Shown here in pieces: positions 48,801 to 55,354 of a stretch of DNA of 64,000 nucleotides. The translations under genes and the position numbers were made by a program. The notes under the pieces were generated by a model, which had not been told where the DNA came from, made no database searches, and saw only the letters and a program-made list of their open reading frames with translations. Position 1 is the first letter of the stretch, and every line of letters begins with the position of its first letter. Source of the stretch: Planctomycetota bacterium (lineage in GTDB: Bacteria > Planctomycetota > Planctomycetia > Pirellulales > Pirellulaceae); NCBI GenBank assembly GCA_026692845.1, contig JAPLNM010000042.1:27942-91941 (forward strand), in the 5' to 3' direction.

Positions 48801-49262
48801 CAGGGCGGTGGTGATTCCGGCGCGTCGGAGTCGTTGAAGATTGGCGAGGGTTTCGACGGAATTGGCCACAGATCGCTGGGGGATGATTTCTGAATTCCAA
48901 TGGGGAGAGCCTTCGTTGGCCGCAAATTCCGGCAGGTCGGTTTCCAGTCCCGCATCGATCATCCCCGGATAGATGGACTTGCCCTTCAGGTCGATCACTC
49001 GGAGGCCTTCGTTGGCTCGGAGCGTCGTGCCGACAGCGACGATCTTTCCGTCCTGGATCCACAAGGAGCCTTGGTCGATCACGACGCCAGGTTCGACGGT
49101 GATACGAGCGTTGGTGATCAGAAAGTCGTTGACTTTGTTTTCTGTGATGCCGACGTCGGGTTTGGTATCTGTTTTTTGAGCCCAGAGGATCGACGGGAGG
49201 CCAGCGAATAGAATCCCGAGGGTGGCGAACGAGAGCTTGAGGGATCGCGAAGCAGACATCAT
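45822..49262 (-). CDS. Exported tandem amidohydrolase fusion protein
   Basis: 1,146 residues starting at ATG 49262 (TTG upstream at 49328 less likely) with signal peptide SLKLSFATLGILFAGLPSILWA. The N-terminal amidohydrolase-like domain (about 30-470) has PGMIDAGLETDL, without HxH. A Pro/Ala/Glu-rich linker with PAEP- and ATDP-type repeats (about 500-590) follows. The C-terminal domain (about 700-1120) is a complete-looking metal-dependent amidohydrolase: PGLIDCHSHMATDSG (HxH), HCHSYRQDE, QHILEGYKVAD and NSDDAELGRHMNHEAAKAV with the ligand aspartate, ending LNPAKQLRIDNRVGSLEIGKDADFVLW. So one active-looking and one degenerate unit are fused, with a further degenerate paralogue in the next gene. 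Function unknown; periplasmic. Confidence 0.88.
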   Translation of the reverse strand: MMSASRSLKLSFATLGILFAGLPSILWAQKTDTKPDVGITENKVNDFLITNARITVEPGVVIDQGSLWIQDGKIVAVGTTLRANEGLRVIDLKGKSIYPGMIDAGLETDLPEFAANEGSPHWNSEIIPQRSVANSVETLANLQRLRRAGITTALFAPKDGILKGTSAVAMTAEAPLASNLIRSDVAMHVRLTVSRTGGGGRNNYPSSPMGAVALARQTFLDTQWYDSALRAHLATPDSLKPETNDALEAIQKHIQSGKPFVFDTLNEQYALRADSFAKEFGLKALLKGTGQEYQLLEPIAKTGRTIILPVNFPKPPNVSTLEAVLDAELEELMHWELAPENPARLDRSGVPFVLTSSGLSDPAELIPQVRKAIARGLDPIKALAALTTKPAEVLGVADQVGKIRPGFWANLIVTNGDLFADDSRIEEVWVRGTPPATSFKNDQDINGLWDIAILDVQSPKNPKPSFEPFQLSIKDSTKKIAASILLPVAPAPPAADPAKPAEPVKPAEPAAATDPAVAPAPPAEPAAATDPAKPAEAAAENKPKTETKAQPTEEKLQATRWAELTLTASLKAKALATKSPNAPAGEPAAGVPATGESAAMAGTALLSMALLAANDAPPALLGSIRLPDGTELIIRGTRSASQPEPSSEPKPRNSTKRTSALGEPSSESNDSDKDKNKPIHSTLRYPFASLGLESTPEQPNLIVIQNTTIWTCGPQGLLRDADMIVRQGKIEAIGNDLPVPAGAQIIDGSKFEISPGLIDCHSHMATDSGVNEGTQAVTAEVRIGDFINAEDVTLYRQLAGGLTTANILHGSANPIGGQNQVIKLRWGHAYEDLKFQSAPAGIKFALGENVKQSNWTDVNRTRYPQSRMGVEQIFRSRFIAAKEYDRDWKAWSASRKGLAPRRDLELEAIAEILRGERWIHCHSYRQDEILALIRVCDEFGIKIGSLQHILEGYKVADAIAKHGATASTFSDWWAYKLEVYDAIPHNGALMHNQGIVVSFNSDDAELGRHMNHEAAKAVKYGGLDPHSALQFVTLNPAKQLRIDNRVGSLEIGKDADFVLWNGSPLSVQARCEQTWIDGRKYFDRQLDAQMRIRDGQLHRQLVQKVLDSGETAGDRSSLADDPSRLWPSHDEYCHHHHDENEAHEHR

Positions 49263-49550
49263 TGGGTTTCGGTTCGTAAGATGCATCGGTGGGGTCGGTT
49301 TGTTGGAATTTCGATCGCGGCGGGGCAAGGCGGATGGTCAAACTAGTGTGGTTCGTCGTCGGCCGGTGGGTATCCCTGAGGGGGTAGAGTGGTGGGTGAA
49401 GATTGCAAAAAGGTTTCCGGATTCGACGAAGGCAACGACTTTAACGGCTCGGACCCTACTAGTTTGGGTTCGGCTATAGCCCAAAGGGAATTCTGGGTTT
49501 AGGATGAAGGCAGATTGTTAGCTTTTGAACCAAGGCGTTTTAGGTGATGC

Positions 49551-49847
49551 ATGCCGATCTACGTTTATGAGTCGATTTGTCAGGATGGCCAGAAGCCTGA
49601 GGAATTCGAGTTCTTCCAAAACATGAGCGACCCTGCGTTTGAGAATCATCCCGACACGGGAGTTCGGATCCGGCGGATACCGGCAAGGACCTCAATTGGC
49701 GGGATGTGGTCCGATGGAGCGATGAAAAATTCGATCAGCGACAACAAGTTAGCCAAGCAGGGCTTTACCAAGTACGTCAAATCAGGGGATGGTAAGTACG
49801 AGAAGACCGTCGGTGACGGCCCGTCGATGATTTCGCCGGATCAATAA
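49551..49847 (+). CDS. FmdB-like small protein without the zinc-ribbon cysteines
   Basis: 98 residues starting MPIYVYESICQDGQKPEEFEFFQNM, an FmdB-like beginning (MPIYEYxC), but only one cysteine (Cys10) remains and no CxxC pair exists. The middle NHPDTGVRIRRIPARTSIGGMWSDGAMKNS and the tail KLAKQGFTKYVKSGDGKYEKTVGDGPS look like the rest of an FmdB-related family. It cannot bind zinc through the usual ribbon. ATG start; the stop lies in the first unit of a 15-bp array. The next gene is purE. Confidence 0.75.
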   Translation: MPIYVYESICQDGQKPEEFEFFQNMSDPAFENHPDTGVRIRRIPARTSIGGMWSDGAMKNSISDNKLAKQGFTKYVKSGDGKYEKTVGDGPSMISPDQ

Positions 49848-49917
49848 TCACCGGATCAATAATCACCGGATCAATAATCACCGGATCAATAATCACCGGA
49901 TCAATAATCACCGGATC
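49836..49917. repeat. Perfect 15-bp tandem array (5.5 copies)
   Basis: The unit CCGGATCAATAATCA occurs perfectly at 49836, 49851, 49866, 49881 and 49896, followed by CCGGATC at 49911. The first unit contains the stop codon of the upstream FmdB-like gene (CCG GAT CAA TAA). Perfect identity points to recent expansion or active slippage. Confidence 0.95.
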
Positions 49918-49955
49918 GGTCGTCACGGTTTGGTACATCAAAGAGGGCAAGTCGC

Positions 49956-50468
49956 GTGGAGAAGTTGCTAGGCAAGACGAAGGCACAGGTCGGGGTGATC
50001 ATGGGTTCCCAGAGCGACTGGGCCACGATGCGGGAGACTTGTGGGATGCTCGAGCGTTTTGGAGTCGAGTACGAACGTTGGATCGTATCGGCGCACCGAA
50101 CCCCTCAATGGATGTTTGAGTATGCGCAAAGAGCCTCGGCTAGAGGGTTAAAGATCCTCATTGCCGGGGCAGGGGGCGCGGCGCATTTGCCCGGGATGGT
50201 CGCTTCAAGTACGCTCTTACCGGTTCTGGGTGTGCCCATTGAGAGCAAGGCCTTGTCCGGGCTCGATTCGCTCTTGAGCATTGTGCAGATGCCTGGAGGA
50301 GTTCCTGTCGGGACACTTGCGATCGGAACGCCTGGGGCCAAGAACGCAGCATTGATGGCCGTGCGTATATTAGCGTTGCATGATACGGGTCTTTGTTGCA
50401 AGCTCGAGGAGTTTTGTCGGCAGCAGACCCAAGGAGTGCTCGACGATATCGAACCGCGCGACCATTGA
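49956..50468 (+). CDS. purE: 5-(carboxyamino)imidazole ribonucleotide mutase
   Basis: 170-residue purine enzyme converting N5-CAIR to CAIR, with PurK supplying N5-CAIR. Motifs: [64 protein letters not shown] start (VEKLLGK) with a GAGGG ribosome site at ~8 bp is the only plausible start. purK lies ~150 bp downstream, same strand, so purE-purK form the usual pair although separated by a repeat-rich leader. Class I PurE judged by partner purK. Confidence 0.96.
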   Translation: MEKLLGKTKAQVGVIMGSQSDWATMRETCGMLERFGVEYERWIVSAHRTPQWMFEYAQRASARGLKILIAGAGGAAHLPGMVASSTLLPVLGVPIESKALSGLDSLLSIVQMPGGVPVGTLAIGTPGAKNAALMAVRILALHDTGLCCKLEEFCRQQTQGVLDDIEPRDH

Positions 50469-50546
50469 TCAACGGAGCATGCAAGAAAGGCCTTATGAAT
50501 CGGGCCAAGTGACACAGCCACGCAGCATAGACAACCGAAAAAAATA

Positions 50547-50606
50547 GTAGGCTCAAACACGTAGGCTCAAATAGGAAAGCTTAGATGAGGATGGCTTAGA
50601 TGAGGA
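50547..50606. repeat. Duplicated leader motifs before purK
   Basis: GTAGGCTCAAA at 50547-50557 and 50561-50571 (offset 14), and GCTTAGATGAGGA at 50579-50591 and 50594-50606 (offset 15). The second copy provides the ribosome site of purK (GAGGA), so the ribosome site is duplicated. Confidence 0.85.
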
Positions 50607-50615
50607 ACCGTATCG

Positions 50616-51788
50616 ATGGGTAGCAAGAGCAGCAAGCGGATTGAGCCCGGTGGGACGATTGGAGTCTTTGGGGGAGGGCAATTGGGGCGAATGTTCTCTC
50701 ATGCTGCGCAGCGTATGGGGTATCAGGTGGTGGTATTCACCGATGAGGCTGCAAGTCCAGCGGCTCAGGTCGTCCGTGAATCGATTGTTGGGGATTACAC
50801 CGACATCGAAGCCGTCAGCGCCTTTGCCAAGCGGATCGATGTAGCGACCTTGGAGTTCGAGAACATTCCATTGCTAGCCGTTGAAACCGCCTCGATGATC
50901 GTTCCGGTCCGGCCCGGTCAGCAGGTGTTGGCCGTGGCTCAGAATCGGTTGAAGGAAAAAACGACGCTGCGGGATTTCGGGATTCCAGTGACCCCGTTTT
51001 GTGAGGTCCGCAGTTACAGCGATGTTTTGCACGCGGCTGAGCTGCTTGGTTGGCCGATGGTGATCAAGACCGCATCGGGGGGATACGATGGCAAGGGACA
51101 GCTTAGGGTCAGCAATACGGCCCAAGGGAACGACGCCTTGGATGTTTTGGGGCCCGAGCCTTTGATCGCAGAGAAGTGGATCGAATATATCGCCGAGGTA
51201 TCGGTCTTGGTTGCCAGGAATCCGTCTGGCCAAATCGAGGCTTATCCGATGTTTACCAATCGGCATTGCAATCACATTTTGGACATCACCACGGTGCCAG
51301 CGACTGGAGCGTTGTCAAGGGTCGAGTCCAAGGCGGTTGAAATTGCAAAAGTGATCGCCGAATCCTTGGGGCTCGAAGGTTTGGTGTGCGTCGAGATGTT
51401 TGTAGATCGCCAGGGAGCATTGATGGTCAATGAGCTTGCCCCAAGGCCCCACAACTCTGGACATTTGACGATCGAGGCCAGTGCGGTCAATCAGTTTGAG
51501 CAGCAGGTCCGAGCCGTTTGCAATCTGCCGTTGGGAGAGGTTTCCCAATGCCGTCCGGCGGCGATGGTCAACCTGCTCGGGGATTTATGGAAGGATGGAC
51601 GAGCACCGGATTGGTCGGCTGCCTTGAGCCAACGCGGCGCGCATTTGCATCTTTACGGGAAGACCGACGCGAGGGTTGGTCGCAAGATGGGTCATTTGAC
51701 CGTGCTCGGGGAGAATCCGCAGGCGGCAACGCAGGACGCGTTGCGGTTGCGTGACCAATGGGCTGGCACTAGCGGGTCGTGGGGCTAG
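50616..51788 (+). CDS. purK: 5-(carboxyamino)imidazole ribonucleotide synthase
   Basis: ATP-grasp enzyme forming N5-CAIR from AIR, bicarbonate and ATP. 390 residues. N-terminal GTIGVFGGGQLGRMFSHAAQRMGYQVVVFT is the standard start; FENIPLLAVE, ALAQNRLKEKTTLRDFGIPVTPF, MVIKTASGGYDGKGQ (ATP-grasp loop), FEQQVRAVCNLPLGE and the C-terminal HLHLYGKTDARVGRKMGHLTVLG follow. The ATG is preceded by GAGGA. Its end overlaps the convergent lipoprotein gene by 20 bp. Works directly with the purE product encoded just upstream. Confidence 0.96.
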   Translation: MGSKSSKRIEPGGTIGVFGGGQLGRMFSHAAQRMGYQVVVFTDEAASPAAQVVRESIVGDYTDIEAVSAFAKRIDVATLEFENIPLLAVETASMIVPVRPGQQVLAVAQNRLKEKTTLRDFGIPVTPFCEVRSYSDVLHAAELLGWPMVIKTASGGYDGKGQLRVSNTAQGNDALDVLGPEPLIAEKWIEYIAEVSVLVARNPSGQIEAYPMFTNRHCNHILDITTVPATGALSRVESKAVEIAKVIAESLGLEGLVCVEMFVDRQGALMVNELAPRPHNSGHLTIEASAVNQFEQQVRAVCNLPLGEVSQCRPAAMVNLLGDLWKDGRAPDWSAALSQRGAHLHLYGKTDARVGRKMGHLTVLGENPQAATQDALRLRDQWAGTSGSWG

Positions 51789-52113
51789 CCCCGTAGGTTG
51801 GGTTTCTTCCCATGAGTTCGTTTCGGCGGGGTTCAGGGAGGGGATTGAAGAATCCCGGAGGTCGTCCACCGACGACGCTCGGACCGATATCGTTTAGAGG
51901 ATACGGATCGAATTCGGCGGCTTTGGATTTTTGACGGTCGATCGTCCCGAGTCCGAAGCGTTCCGAGTAGCGAGAGGCGTTGCATCCGGCGGCGGAAAGA
52001 CAGCCCAGGCAGAGAAATCCCCAAAGGATGCTTTGGACGAGGACCTGAGGCACCAATAACCTATCGTTTAGCAAACGAGAATTTGGGCGAGTGTCGAAGC
52101 GTTTCTTAGTCAT
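51769..52113 (-). CDS. Small probable lipoprotein
   Basis: 114 residues from ATG 52113 (AAGGA site upstream). A hydrophobic segment VLVQSILWGFLCLGCLSAAGCNAS ends in a lipobox-like LSAAGC, followed by a soluble tail with the segments SERFGLGTIDRQ, EFDPYPLNDIGPSVVGGRPPGFFNP. The start is basic (KKRFDTRPNSR), fitting an export signal. I recall similar DPYPLNDIGP-containing small proteins in planctomycetes, without known function. The 3' end overlaps purK by 20 bp on the opposite strand. Confidence 0.75.
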   Translation of the reverse strand: MTKKRFDTRPNSRLLNDRLLVPQVLVQSILWGFLCLGCLSAAGCNASRYSERFGLGTIDRQKSKAAEFDPYPLNDIGPSVVGGRPPGFFNPLPEPRRNELMGRNPTYGASPTTR

Positions 52114-52420
52114 CGTATGGGCGTCCTTACCCTGATTGAAGCTGGTCCCAGGAAACGGGTACCGTTTGGAGTTCTTTGGCGAAGGAAAAAGTGCCGAGCA
52201 AGACAAGTCCGAAAGTCTAAAAAGAATTCCGTCGATCGTATCGACTTGTACCTCCTGAACGCTAGATAGAATTGGGGGGGATTTTTCCCCTAGGCTTGCG
52301 GCAGTTGACGAATTTGCCACCAACAACAATTGGGTTGCCTGGATGGACCGAGGGTAAAGGTCCCAGGTGAAATAGGTGAAATATTGGAAAGGACTTCAAA
52401 TTGGAAAAACGCTCGGTACG

Positions 52421-53041
52421 ATGAAGTCGACTGAAAAGCCGCCCAGGTTTGACATCACTTTGGAGATGCACGATTTCATGCCGCTTTTAAAGCAAGAGCA
52501 GGATATTTTCCCTGAGAATCTTTTCGAGACACTCGAAGAGTTGCCCGCTCAGGAGGGGATGCGATGGTGGGCGATGCAGACGCTGCCTAGGTGCGAAAAA
52601 AAACTCATGCGGCAGCTCCTCGATAGTCAAGTGCCTCACTACGGCCCAGTGATTCAGCGAAGGTACCGCAGTCCTCAAGGGCGGATGCGTACCTCTTTTG
52701 TCCCGTTGTTCTCCAATTACGTTTTTGTTTTTGGCGACGAAGCGATGCGTTACAAGGCATTTTCGACCGGTTCGGTCAGCAAGTGCATGAAGGTCGTCGA
52801 GACCGAGCAATTCGTTGAAGACATCACACGGATCTATAGGGCCATCCAGACTGGCGAACCGGTGTTTCCGGAGACGAAGCTCGAGCCTGGCGATCCGGTG
52901 CGGGTCAAGTCTGGGCCTTTCAAAGGGTTCGAGGGCAAGGTCATCCGTCGAGAGCATGAAGTCCGGTTGTTGATCTCGGTGCGATGCATGGGCCAGGGGA
53001 TCAGCGTTCAGATTCTCGACTGCCAGGTCGATGCGATCTGA
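52421..53041 (+). CDS. NusG/RfaH-like transcription antitermination protein
   Basis: 206 residues from ATG 52421; a GTG at 52376 is an alternative. The N-terminal NGN domain is seen in MRWWAMQTLPRCEKKLMRQLL, YRSPQGRMRTSFVPLFSNYVFVFG, and the C-terminal KOW domain in GDPVRVKSGPFKGFEGKVIRREHEVRLLISV. NusG-type factors bind RNA polymerase and act on elongation; specialised RfaH/UpxY-like paralogues control particular operons. It is not in a ribosomal (secE/rplK) context, so a specialised paralogue is more likely. Its target operon is not evident; neighbours are the 15-bp array and the MFS gene (convergent). Confidence 0.88.
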   Translation: MKSTEKPPRFDITLEMHDFMPLLKQEQDIFPENLFETLEELPAQEGMRWWAMQTLPRCEKKLMRQLLDSQVPHYGPVIQRRYRSPQGRMRTSFVPLFSNYVFVFGDEAMRYKAFSTGSVSKCMKVVETEQFVEDITRIYRAIQTGEPVFPETKLEPGDPVRVKSGPFKGFEGKVIRREHEVRLLISVRCMGQGISVQILDCQVDAI

Positions 53042-53060
53042 GCACGCGATGCTTGTGACT

Positions 53061-53130
53061 GAGCCTGTACTAACTGGGCCTGTCCTAATTGGGCCTGCAC
53101 TAATTGGGCCTGCACTAATTGGGCCTGTCG
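53061..53130. repeat. 15-bp tandem array (4-5 units) containing the MFS stop codon
   Basis: Units at 53061, 53076, 53091, 53106 and 53121 (last partial) of the form GGGCCTGCACTAATT, two of them identical and the first diverged. Read on the minus strand, the stop codon TAG of the transporter gene lies in the array. It also lies right after the stop of the NusG-like gene on the plus strand. Confidence 0.9.
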
Positions 53131-54386
53131 AGCGGTTTCAATGGTTGGATCACCAGCGAGAGGATAAGTCCGCCCAGGGCGACACCCAAGGTGGTGATCC
53201 AGAGGAGGGTCCAGGGTTGGGAGTTGGTCATCGGAAGAACGAAACGATTCAGCAGCGCCGAGGTCCATTGCGAGCAGAAGACGCCGACGGCTTGTGCTAG
53301 AGCGATGGTAGCTAACCCGGAGATTTGCGCTCGCATGGCATGCGCATTTTCGTAGCAAGCGACTTGGAATGGGCAGTTCAAGGCCATCGCGATGGACAAG
53401 GCCCCGCAGATCGGCCAACCGGCTTGGGCCAGCAAGCAACCGACCAGGAGTACCAGCCAGCCAAGTGGGCCGACGAAGAGGAGTCGTTTGCGTATTTTTG
53501 GCAGGAACGGCAATCCGAGCAAAAGAGCCGTTTCAAGAAAGATCGTAAGAGCAAACAGGTAGTAGCCAGTGTCTCCGTAGGTCCGAGTAAGGAATTCGTG
53601 CGAATAGAGCCCGAAGGCAGCTTCGCAAAACGCCGTCAAAGCCACCAGTAGGATCAACGCTCGCCATCGCCAGGGGTTGGGTTGCGGATTTGGCTCGTCG
53701 GCCCGAGGCGCAAGCGGGGCGGCAGGATGCGATCGGCTCGTTGGAGTCTGCGACAAAGAGTCGGACCGCGAGTCCGTGCGACGTGGGAGCAAGCCCGTGA
53801 GCAACAGCGTCGAGGCGATAAACAGGATGTGAGCCAGGGCGCAGGCTGCGGCCAGAAACAGGTGGTAGTCGATGACGGATTGTTCATCGGAAAGGAAAGC
53901 AGCGGTAGCAAGGATTGCGACGGCATAGCCTGCGCTACCTGCGGCGCGAGCCGAATAGGCGTGCTTTGCGAGATTGGCCACGGCAAGGTGGTTCAGCAGA
54001 TTCATGCAACATGCATGCGCGCAGGCCAGACCCAGTAGGCATACTGCAGTTTCGAGGAAGGCTGGTAGGAGGTTGGCTTGGGCCTGGGTCATCGAGAGTT
54101 GCCAGCCGAGGGTCGGTTGCAAGATACCCACGCAGACGGCCGCAAGCAGTAGCAGGTGGGTGGGATATTGCGTCCATTTGCGGCGTTCGGCAAAGCGAAA
54201 AAAGAAGAGTGTAAGGAGTCCGGCAACGGGGATGACGCTTGCGATGATACTTGCTGTCGCGACCGGGTGGACTTGGCGCAGGTGGGTTTGAAGAGGAAAG
54301 ACGGCAAAGCCAAGCGACAGAAAATGGAGGAAAAAAGCGCCGCTGGTTTGAAGCCACAGGGCCGTAGGGGTAGGGGAAGGAGTCAT
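53115..54386 (-). CDS. MFS-like multi-pass membrane transporter
   Basis: 423 residues with about 12 hydrophobic helices (for example FFLHFLSLGFAVFPLQTHL, SIIASVIPVAGLLTLFFF, LILLVALTAFCEAAFGLYSHEF, LGWLVLLVGCLLAQAG, TTLGVALGGLILSLVIQPL) and a hydrophilic central loop (about 205-240, LPRRTDSRSDSLSQTPTSRS), the usual two six-helix bundles. Substrate not inferable. The ATG directly abuts the stop codon of the upstream HExxH gene (TGA ATG), so the two are tightly coupled. The C-terminus ends inside a 15-bp array. Confidence 0.85.
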   Translation of the reverse strand: MTPSPTPTALWLQTSGAFFLHFLSLGFAVFPLQTHLRQVHPVATASIIASVIPVAGLLTLFFFRFAERRKWTQYPTHLLLLAAVCVGILQPTLGWQLSMTQAQANLLPAFLETAVCLLGLACAHACCMNLLNHLAVANLAKHAYSARAAGSAGYAVAILATAAFLSDEQSVIDYHLFLAAACALAHILFIASTLLLTGLLPRRTDSRSDSLSQTPTSRSHPAAPLAPRADEPNPQPNPWRWRALILLVALTAFCEAAFGLYSHEFLTRTYGDTGYYLFALTIFLETALLLGLPFLPKIRKRLLFVGPLGWLVLLVGCLLAQAGWPICGALSIAMALNCPFQVACYENAHAMRAQISGLATIALAQAVGVFCSQWTSALLNRFVLPMTNSQPWTLLWITTLGVALGGLILSLVIQPLKPLDRPN

Positions 54387-55220
54387 TCAGTCAGGTGTGT
54401 TCAGCGTGTAGTGTTCTTTCCAAGCAGCGCGTCTGCAAGCCGATGCATAATCCTCCAGGAGGGTTGGGAATTGGAAGTCCAATTTACGGAGCGTTTCGGG
54501 GCTGAAGAAATCCGCGAAGAAAGTTTCGCGAGCGCTGAGGTATTGGATCCCATCCTTGGACTCTCGATCGAATCGGTCATTGAGTGCTTGGGTGATGCGT
54601 TCGATTTCCTTGGCTCGCTGTTGCATCAGGATTTGGATTTGGTGGTTGATTCGCGTGGCCAGAGGTTCGGCAGGTTGGCTCTCTTTCGTTTCCTGGGCGG
54701 GGGGGGCTGAGGGCAATTCAAATTGGATTCGAGCCCCAAGGCATTCTTTGGCCAGGATCCTCAGTCGCGGATCGGTGCTGATCGAAACGTGGTCGAATTC
54801 GTGTTGGATCAGGCGAGACTTCCAGGGCTCGGCCGGTTGGAAGGATTTCATCAGGATGACTTCGTGTGTCCAACCGATTTCCGCCAGTTGGATATTCGCC
54901 GAGACAGCGAGGCTCGAGGGTTTGGAGTTCGCCGCAGGGATCCGAGTCACTTGGGTCAAGCGGTAGCGGTAATCGTAGTGGAACTTGAATTTGGTCAACC
55001 CTTGTTTTTTGCGTTCTGCGAGTTCTTGGTCGTTGGCTTCGAAGCGGACTTGGCCCGCATCGATCAAGCGTTGGATACCCGGAGGTGCGATTTCGATCCA
55101 ATGGGCGAAGCGTTCGGCTTGCGGGTCTTGGGTCGATGGGAGCAGGGTAGAAAAAGCCAGAGCAACGAACGCCAGAGCCGGGGAGATTCCAAGGTAAAAC
55201 TTCAGAGAGCTAGCGAGCAT
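54387..55220 (-). CDS. Secreted HExxH protein, possibly DUF922-like metalloprotease
   Basis: 277 residues with a hydrophobic N-terminal export signal (SLKFYLGISPALAFVALAFSTLL). The zinc-binding motif HEFDH (His140-Glu141, His144) lies in LIQHEFDHVSISTDPRL, after a beta-rich part (FKFHYDYRYRLTQVTRIPAANS...VILMKSF), a layout like the DUF922 (secreted Zn-protease-like) family. The C-terminal region is helical (INHQIQILMQQRAKEIERITQALNDRFDRES). Catalysis is plausible but unproven. The gene is directly followed by the transporter gene without gap, suggesting the two proteins act together. Confidence 0.75.
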   Translation of the reverse strand: MLASSLKFYLGISPALAFVALAFSTLLPSTQDPQAERFAHWIEIAPPGIQRLIDAGQVRFEANDQELAERKKQGLTKFKFHYDYRYRLTQVTRIPAANSKPSSLAVSANIQLAEIGWTHEVILMKSFQPAEPWKSRLIQHEFDHVSISTDPRLRILAKECLGARIQFELPSAPPAQETKESQPAEPLATRINHQIQILMQQRAKEIERITQALNDRFDRESKDGIQYLSARETFFADFFSPETLRKLDFQFPTLLEDYASACRRAAWKEHYTLNTPD

Positions 55221-55354
55221 AGGGGGCTTGGAAATAGGGGACGGAGATTTTGCCGATGGTGTTGATTAAATCACACCGGGGGCACATGGTGCTAGTCAGG
55301 AACGGGAAAGATCAGTAAAACTTGGGTACCTGATGGACATTCATAGGAGAAAAG

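Noticed and set aside
49836..49917. The 15-bp array considered as a CRISPR
   Set aside because: Units are directly adjacent without spacers and far shorter than CRISPR repeats; no cas genes.
49777..49986. Minus-strand frame with five repeated DPVII units
   Set aside because: Produced by the 15-bp array; no start context or homology, and it overlaps two better genes.
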